A stretch of 64,000 nucleotides of DNA, taken from the NCBI RefSeq assembly GCF_026183895.1, contig NZ_JAPFQI010000002.1, forward strand, positions 1-64,000, in the 5' to 3' direction. Below, one piece after another: positions 59,824 to 64,000 of the stretch. A model generated the notes under the pieces. The model had not been told where the DNA came from. It was given only the letters and a program-made list of their open reading frames with translations, and did not search any database. Source of the DNA: Sabulicella glaciei (GTDB taxonomy: Bacteria > Pseudomonadota > Alphaproteobacteria > Acetobacterales > Acetobacteraceae). Positions within the stretch are counted from its first letter, which is position 1, and every line of letters begins with the position of its first letter. Made by a program: the position numbers and the translations under genes.

Positions 59824-59899
59824 CCGTCCCGCTGCAAGAAGGCGAGGGTCTAGCAGCATGTTCGCGCCCCGTTAAGGCGCGGGGTGTTTGGCTGCGGGG

Positions 59900-60169
59900 G
59901 TGCGCCCTTCCACGCTGTCCTTTCTCGCCCTGCTTCTCCTCGCCGGATGCGACGGTCCCGCCGCCGTCGCCACGGTGGGGGTGAACGTCGCCGCGCTGGC
60001 CGTCACGGGCGGCACCGTGCCCGATCTGGTGGTGAGCGGAGTGACCGGCCGGGACTGCTCGGTGGCGCGCCTGGACCGTCGCCTCGCCTATTGCGCGCCG
60101 CGCGAGGAAGTGCCGGGTCGCCCCCCCCCTACTGCACCCGGTCGCTGGGGTCGGTGGATTGCTGGCTGA
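59900..60169 (+). pseudogene. Small lipoprotein gene interrupted at a C9 tract
   Basis: The frame from GTG 59900 encodes an N-terminal lipoprotein signal (L-S-F-L-A-L-L-L-L-A-G-C, lipobox L-A-G-C) and a mature part with T-G-R-D-C-S-V-A-R-L-D and Y-C-A-P-R-E. After a run of nine cytosines (60121-60129) the read frame turns to nonsense and stops at 60169. One extra C, or two fewer, would join the frame reading Y-C-T-R-S-L-G-S-V-D-C-W and G-V-A-D-A-P to a stop at 60232-60234, a far more protein-like end that continues the cysteine pattern. Slippage, true mutation or sequence error are all possible. Confidence 0.6.
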
Positions 60170-60234
60170 CACGGCCACCCGCGATCCCGCAGCCGCGCGG
60201 CGTGGCGGACGCGCCTCCTTTCTCACCAAGATAG

Positions 60235-60402
60235 AAGCAGGCCCGAAGTACCGACCTTCCGATTTTGTAAATTATCTCGTTGCGACAGGGAACGCGCCAG
60301 TCGTGGCAAAAATGTTATCGAACTGATGGAAGATGAACCGTTCCCACCTTTTGGTGTTGAACCCGATTGATTCTGGGAATTCTTTTGGGGGTCGGGCAGC
60401 AA
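60235..60402. promoter_or_regulatory. AT-rich upstream region of the FkbM methyltransferase gene
   Basis: About 170 bases clearly richer in A and T than the surrounding DNA (attttgtaaattatctcg, then caaaaatgttatcg). It presumably holds the promoter of the methyltransferase gene. No confident -35/-10 pair or palindrome can be named. Confidence 0.4.
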
Positions 60403-61254
60403 ATGAATCATCTATCGAGGACGACTGTGCCAAGATGGCAGGTTCGCCCGGGCCACGAGCTGCTGGCGCGGACCACCTACCCGCTCTTCTGGCTGCTGAA
60501 TCGGCCGTCCATGGCCTGGTTCGGTCGCGCCGCCTATGATTTCGCGCTGCGTTGCAACGGCATCGCCATCAACTTCCGGGGCCGCCACGGTCTGTCCGCG
60601 GCGGAAGAGGCGTTTCTCGCGCGGATCGCACCGGAGATCGGCGATGGCACGGTGCTCGACGTGGGCGCGAACACCGGTGCCTATGCCGTCGCGCTGCGAC
60701 GCTTGGCCCCCCTGGCACGCATCCTGGCTTTCGAGCCGCACCCTGCGACCCGCGCCGTGTTGGAAGAGCGCCTCGCCGGAACCGGGGTCGAGATCCAAGC
60801 GGCGGCGCTCGGCGACACGCGGGGAAGGGCGCGGCTGTTCGACTTCGCCACTGCCGATGGCTCGACCCAGGCGAGCCTGTCGCGCGATTCCGTCGCTCTC
60901 TACGAGGAGGAGGTGGTGGAGCACGCCGTCGCCGCCACGACGCTGGACCATTTCCTGGACGCGAACGGGATCGGAACGGTGGCTTTCCTGAAGGTCGACA
61001 CGGAAGGCCACGATCTGCACGTGCTGCGCGGGGCGCGCGAAAGCATCGCCCGCCAACGCTTCCGCGTGATCCAGTTCGAGTTCATCGGCGCCAACATCGC
61101 CACCGGGGTGACGATGCGCGACTTCTTCGATGCGTTGCCTGGCTACCGCATCGCCCGGCTTTGCCTGAATGGCAGCGAGATGCCGCTCGATCCCTATGGC
61201 GTGAAGCGCTGCGAGATCTTCGTGAACCACAACCTGATCGCGCGGCCGGTCTGA
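60403..61254 (+). CDS. FkbM-family SAM-dependent methyltransferase
   Basis: A 283-residue methyltransferase of the FkbM family. The SAM-binding motif I is V-L-D-V-G-A-N-T-G-A-Y (about 92-102), followed by I-L-A-F-E-P-H-P (motif II). The domain ends with F-L-K-V-D-T-E-G-H-D-L-H-V-L-R-G-A, the most diagnostic FkbM segment. Members methylate hydroxyl groups of sugars or secondary metabolites. The ATG 60403 is chosen; a TTG 12 codons upstream is possible. The gene stands alone behind an AT-rich region. Confidence 0.85.
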   Translation: MNHLSRTTVPRWQVRPGHELLARTTYPLFWLLNRPSMAWFGRAAYDFALRCNGIAINFRGRHGLSAAEEAFLARIAPEIGDGTVLDVGANTGAYAVALRRLAPLARILAFEPHPATRAVLEERLAGTGVEIQAAALGDTRGRARLFDFATADGSTQASLSRDSVALYEEEVVEHAVAATTLDHFLDANGIGTVAFLKVDTEGHDLHVLRGARESIARQRFRVIQFEFIGANIATGVTMRDFFDALPGYRIARLCLNGSEMPLDPYGVKRCEIFVNHNLIARPV

Positions 61255-61327
61255 GGCCTTCAGGCGCCGGCCGTGTTGCCACCCGACGGCGGGAAGGAGG
61301 CACCGCCCCTCCCCGGCCGCAAGGGCT

Positions 61328-62638
61328 TCAGCGAAAGGCGACGGGGCGGCCGACCGGCGTGCCCAGCACCTCGTCCTCGCGCATCACCACATGGCCGCGC
61401 ACGATCGTGCCAACCGGCCAGCCCTGGCAGCGATGCCCGTCAAAGGGCGTCCAGCCGCAGGGCGAAGCGATCCAGCTTTCCTCGATCACCCGGCTCTTTG
61501 CCATGTCCACCAGGGTGAAGTCGGCGTCGTAGCCCACGGACAGGCGTCCCTTGTTCACCACGCCATAGACCCGCGCCGGCCCGGCGCACATCAGGTCCGC
61601 GAGGCGCATCAGCGACAGGCGCCCGTTGCTCACGTGGTCCAGCATGACGGGCACGATGGTCTGCACCCCGGTCAGCCCCGCCGCGCAATCCGGCCAGGGA
61701 CGCTCCTTCGCCGCGCGGGAATGCGGCGCGTGGTCGCTGCCCACCACGTCCACGCGCCCGTCGCGCACCGCCGCCCAGGCGGCCTCCAGGTGGCGCTTGT
61801 CGCGGATGGGCGGGTTCATGACCGCATAGCCGCCCAGCCGGTCATAGGCCTCGTCCGTCTGGGTCAGGTGGTTCATCAGCACCTCGACGGTGCAGATGTC
61901 GCGAAAATCGGCGAGGTACTCCAGCTCCTCCGCCGTGCTGACGTGCAGGATGTGGGCCGGGCGGCCGGTCTTGCGCGCCAGGGCCATCAGCCGCCGCGTG
62001 CCGAGGAAGGCGCACTCCACGTCGCGCCATTCCGCGTGCATGCGGTGCGGCATGCCGGTCTGGTAGTTCGGCTTGCGCTCGCGCAGCCGGTACTCGTCCT
62101 CCGAATGATAGGCGATGCGGCGGCGGCCGGAGCGCATCACCGCCTCCAGCCCTGCATCGTCCTCGATCATCAGGTCGCCCGTGGAGGAGCCGGCGAAGAC
62201 CTTGATGGCGCAGACATTCTCCTCCACCTCCAGCGCGGCGAGCTCGGGGATGTTGCGCCGCGTCGCGCCGACATAGAGCCCCATGTCGCACCACGCCGTT
62301 TCCTCGACGCGGCCGCGCTTCCAGGCGAGCTGCGCGGAGTCGGTGATGGCGGGGCTGGTGTTCGGCATGTCGAACACCGCAGTCAGCCCGCCCAACACCG
62401 CCGCGCGGGTGCCGGTGCCGATCGTCTCGACCGAGGCGTCGCCCGGCTCGCGCAGATGGACATGCGCGTCCACCAGCCCGGGCAGCACGTGCAGCCCCTT
62501 GCAATCCACCACCTCGCGCGCCTCGGCGGTGCGAAGGTCGCCCATGGCGGCGATGCGCCCGTCGCGCACGCCGAAGTCCAGCGCCTCGATGCCCCAGGGC
62601 AGCACGGCCTTTCCGCCGCGAAGGATCAGGTCGAACAA
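61328..62638 (-). CDS. Dihydroorotase-family amidohydrolase
   Basis: A 436-residue cyclic amidohydrolase of the dihydroorotase/hydantoinase group. Metal ligands appear in D-A-H-V-H-L-R-E-P-G (His59, His61), the lysine to be carboxylated in A-I-K-V-F-A-G-S-S, histidines in H-S-E-D-E and H-I-L-H-V-S, and the late aspartate in V-G-S-D-H-A-P. Dihydroorotase is the best fit (pyrimidine synthesis), but a related allantoinase-like role is not excluded. The start is TTG with GGGAGAA nine bases upstream; no in-frame ATG gives family length. It is divergent from the BKACE gene. Confidence 0.8.
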   Translation of the reverse strand: MFDLILRGGKAVLPWGIEALDFGVRDGRIAAMGDLRTAEAREVVDCKGLHVLPGLVDAHVHLREPGDASVETIGTGTRAAVLGGLTAVFDMPNTSPAITDSAQLAWKRGRVEETAWCDMGLYVGATRRNIPELAALEVEENVCAIKVFAGSSTGDLMIEDDAGLEAVMRSGRRRIAYHSEDEYRLRERKPNYQTGMPHRMHAEWRDVECAFLGTRRLMALARKTGRPAHILHVSTAEELEYLADFRDICTVEVLMNHLTQTDEAYDRLGGYAVMNPPIRDKRHLEAAWAAVRDGRVDVVGSDHAPHSRAAKERPWPDCAAGLTGVQTIVPVMLDHVSNGRLSLMRLADLMCAGPARVYGVVNKGRLSVGYDADFTLVDMAKSRVIEESWIASPCGWTPFDGHRCQGWPVGTIVRGHVVMREDEVLGTPVGRPVAFR

Positions 62639-62695
62639 GGTGGCATTCTCCCGGCAAGTCGGGCGTAAACTGCGCCGGACAGGAGGAAAAATCCA

Positions 62696-63532
62696 TTGGC
62701 CCAGCCCATCTGGCTCGAATGCGCGCTGAACGGCGCCTGGACGCGCGAGCGCCAGCCCCGGATTCCCGTCACGGTCGCGGAGATCGTCGAGGAAGGAGCC
62801 GCCGCCGCCGCCGAGGGCGCGGCGATCCTGCATTTCCATGCCTATGACGAAACGACCGGCGAGCAGCGCGATGACTGGCAGATCTATGCCCGCATCATCG
62901 AGGGGCTCAGCGCGCGCACCGACGCCATCCTGTATCCGACGGTTCCCGGCGAGGCGACGCACGCGCCGGACCGATTCGCACATATCCGCGAGCTTGCCGC
63001 GCGCGGCCTGCTGGAATGGACGGTGCTCGACCCGGGCAGCGTGAACCTCTCCGTGGCGGGCAGCCCGGGGCGGGGCGCGGTGTACCGCAATCCGCCGCGG
63101 GAGCTGGGGCCGATGGCGGGCTTCTGCGCGGAGCGGCGCCTGCATCCGGGCTACGCGATCTACGAGCCGGGCTTCACCCGCGCGGGGGCGGCGCTGGCGC
63201 GGCAGGCCGGGATGCCGACGCCGATCTACCGCTTCATGTTCAGCGACCGCTTCCTGTGGGGCTTCCCGCCGCGCCCGCGCTTCCTCGACGCGCATCTGGC
63301 GCTCCTGGCGGAATGCGATCCCGGCGCGCCCTGGATGGTGGCGGGTCTCGACGTGGACCTGTCGCCGCTGCTGGAGCACGCGGCGTCGCGTGGCGGCGGG
63401 TTGCGCGCGGGGCTGGAGGATGCGCCGCTGGGGACGGAGGCGAACAACGCCGCGCTGACCCGGGCCGCCGCGCGCCACGCCCGCCGCCTGGCGACGCCGA
63501 AGGAGATCCGCGCGGCGCTTCAGCCCAGATAG
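62696..63532 (+). CDS. 3-Keto-5-aminohexanoate cleavage family protein (BKACE)
   Basis: A 278-residue beta-keto acid cleavage enzyme-like TIM barrel (DUF849 family). The zinc site is indicated by H-F-H-A-Y-D-E near 46-52, with later strands Y-P-T-V-P-G, E-P-G-F-T and L-E-D-A-P-L-G-T-E-A-N-N near the end. The family condenses beta-keto acids with acetyl-CoA. The usual H-x-H-x-R is here H-F-H-A-Y, a deviation that may alter substrate. The start is TTG preceded by AGGAGG at good spacing. It ends overlapping the convergent asparagine synthase gene by 13 bases. Confidence 0.8.
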   Translation: MAQPIWLECALNGAWTRERQPRIPVTVAEIVEEGAAAAAEGAAILHFHAYDETTGEQRDDWQIYARIIEGLSARTDAILYPTVPGEATHAPDRFAHIRELAARGLLEWTVLDPGSVNLSVAGSPGRGAVYRNPPRELGPMAGFCAERRLHPGYAIYEPGFTRAGAALARQAGMPTPIYRFMFSDRFLWGFPPRPRFLDAHLALLAECDPGAPWMVAGLDVDLSPLLEHAASRGGGLRAGLEDAPLGTEANNAALTRAAARHARRLATPKEIRAALQPR

Positions 63533-64000
63533 TCGAAGACGCTGCCTTCCGCCGGGACGCCCTCGACATGGCGCCGGTGCCACAGGGCGTAGAACAGGAG
63601 GTGCCAGGAGGCCGCGCCCTCGCGCTTGCCGGCGGCGGCGCGGAACAGCGCCTCCACCCGGCCGGGACGGCAGATCTCGGCGATGCTGTCCTGCCGCGCC
63701 ACCATTGGCCCCAGGCGCTCGGCATGGGCGGCGATCCAGGCGCCGACCGGCACGGTGAAACCCTGCTTGGGGCGGAAGGGCTCGCTGGCCGGGAAGTGGC
63801 GGCGCAGCCATTCACGCAGCAGCCACTTGCCCTGGCCGCGCCGCACCTTCAGCGCATCGGGCAGGCGGAAGCAGGCTTCGGCCATGCCGGGGTCGAGGAA
63901 GGGGGTCCGTCCCTCGACGCCATGCGCCATCAGGCAGCGATCCAGCTTCAGCAGCAGGTCATTGGGCAGCCAGTCCGCCACGTCCAGCGCCTGCGCCGCC
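63520..64000 (-). CDS. Asparagine synthase (glutamine-hydrolysing) C-terminal part
   Basis: The 3' portion (about 160 codons) of an AsnB-type gene that continues beyond the right edge. Recognisable segments of the synthetase domain are L-P-N-D-L-L-L-K-L-D-R, M-A-H-G-V-E-G-R-T-P-F-L-D, K-W-L-L-R-E-W-L-R-R and R-P-K-Q-G-F-T-V-P-V. These bind the aspartyl-adenylate intermediate. The N-terminal glutaminase domain is outside the window. In exopolysaccharide loci such paralogues also amidate sugars, so the exact role is open. Confidence 0.85.
   Translation of the reverse strand, partial: AAQALDVADWLPNDLLLKLDRCLMAHGVEGRTPFLDPGMAEACFRLPDALKVRRGQGKWLLREWLRRHFPASEPFRPKQGFTVPVGAWIAAHAERLGPMVARQDSIAEICRPGRVEALFRAAAGKREGAASWHLLFYALWHRRHVEGVPAEGSVFDYLG

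Overview
The window is GC-rich chromosomal DNA from an alphaproteobacterium, most likely a Roseomonas-like member of the Acetobacteraceae. This is inferred from codon and GC bias, two Bug-type tripartite tricarboxylate transporter receptors, the mdh-sucCD-sucA-sucB order and the hyf-like cluster; no rRNA or tRNA gene is visible to confirm it. About 60 coding genes can be supported.

Layout. 1-14 kb is a loose accessory region with long gene-poor gaps: the tail of a Bug receptor, a divergent DUF924/LysR pair, a four-gene OsmC / flavin monooxygenase / FAD oxidoreductase / MaoC cluster, a DUF1127-GNAT pair, a PAS hybrid histidine kinase, a frameshifted NTF2-like gene, and an unusual BTAD-receiver-alpha/beta hydrolase fusion. 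13.6-19.9 kb is a catabolic locus: TetR regulator, Gfo/Idh/MocA dehydrogenase, DUF993 aldolase-like protein, sugar isomerase/epimerase and Bug receptor on the minus strand, facing an enolase-superfamily dehydratase. A 13-bp perfect inverted repeat lies over the ribosome binding site of the dehydrogenase gene. 21-31.5 kb holds signalling and envelope genes: a Cache hybrid kinase, a 5'-nucleotidase, TauE/TIGR02186/UspA, a nitroreductase, PepSY plus a two-component system, and an orphan regulator with a degenerate receiver.

31.5-35.8 kb holds ribA, a Xre-RES toxin-antitoxin pair with a near-perfect 20-bp-arm operator reaching the start codon, and a TRAP transporter lacking its binding protein. 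35.8-43.1 kb is a tightly overlapped hyfBCEFG-(VOC)-hyfI operon. Its large subunit has no NiFe cysteine ligands, so it looks like an energy-converting hydrogenase-related (Ehr) complex rather than a hydrogenase. It is followed by a membrane-protein pseudogene with two in-frame stops.

43.9-64 kb is mostly core metabolism: asd, zapE, the TCA cluster mdh-sucC-sucD-sucA-sucB, and a minus-strand run yfgM-like/bamB/der/PEP-mutase family/CoA-transferase A. Then come a lipoprotein gene interrupted at a C9 tract, an FkbM methyltransferase, a dihydroorotase-family enzyme, a BKACE-family enzyme and the 3' end of an asparagine synthase.

The observations most worth checking are the regulator-hydrolase fusion, the TetR and Xre operators, the hydrogenase-like complex without NiFe ligands (with a glyoxalase-fold gene inside its operon), and the three broken reading frames.
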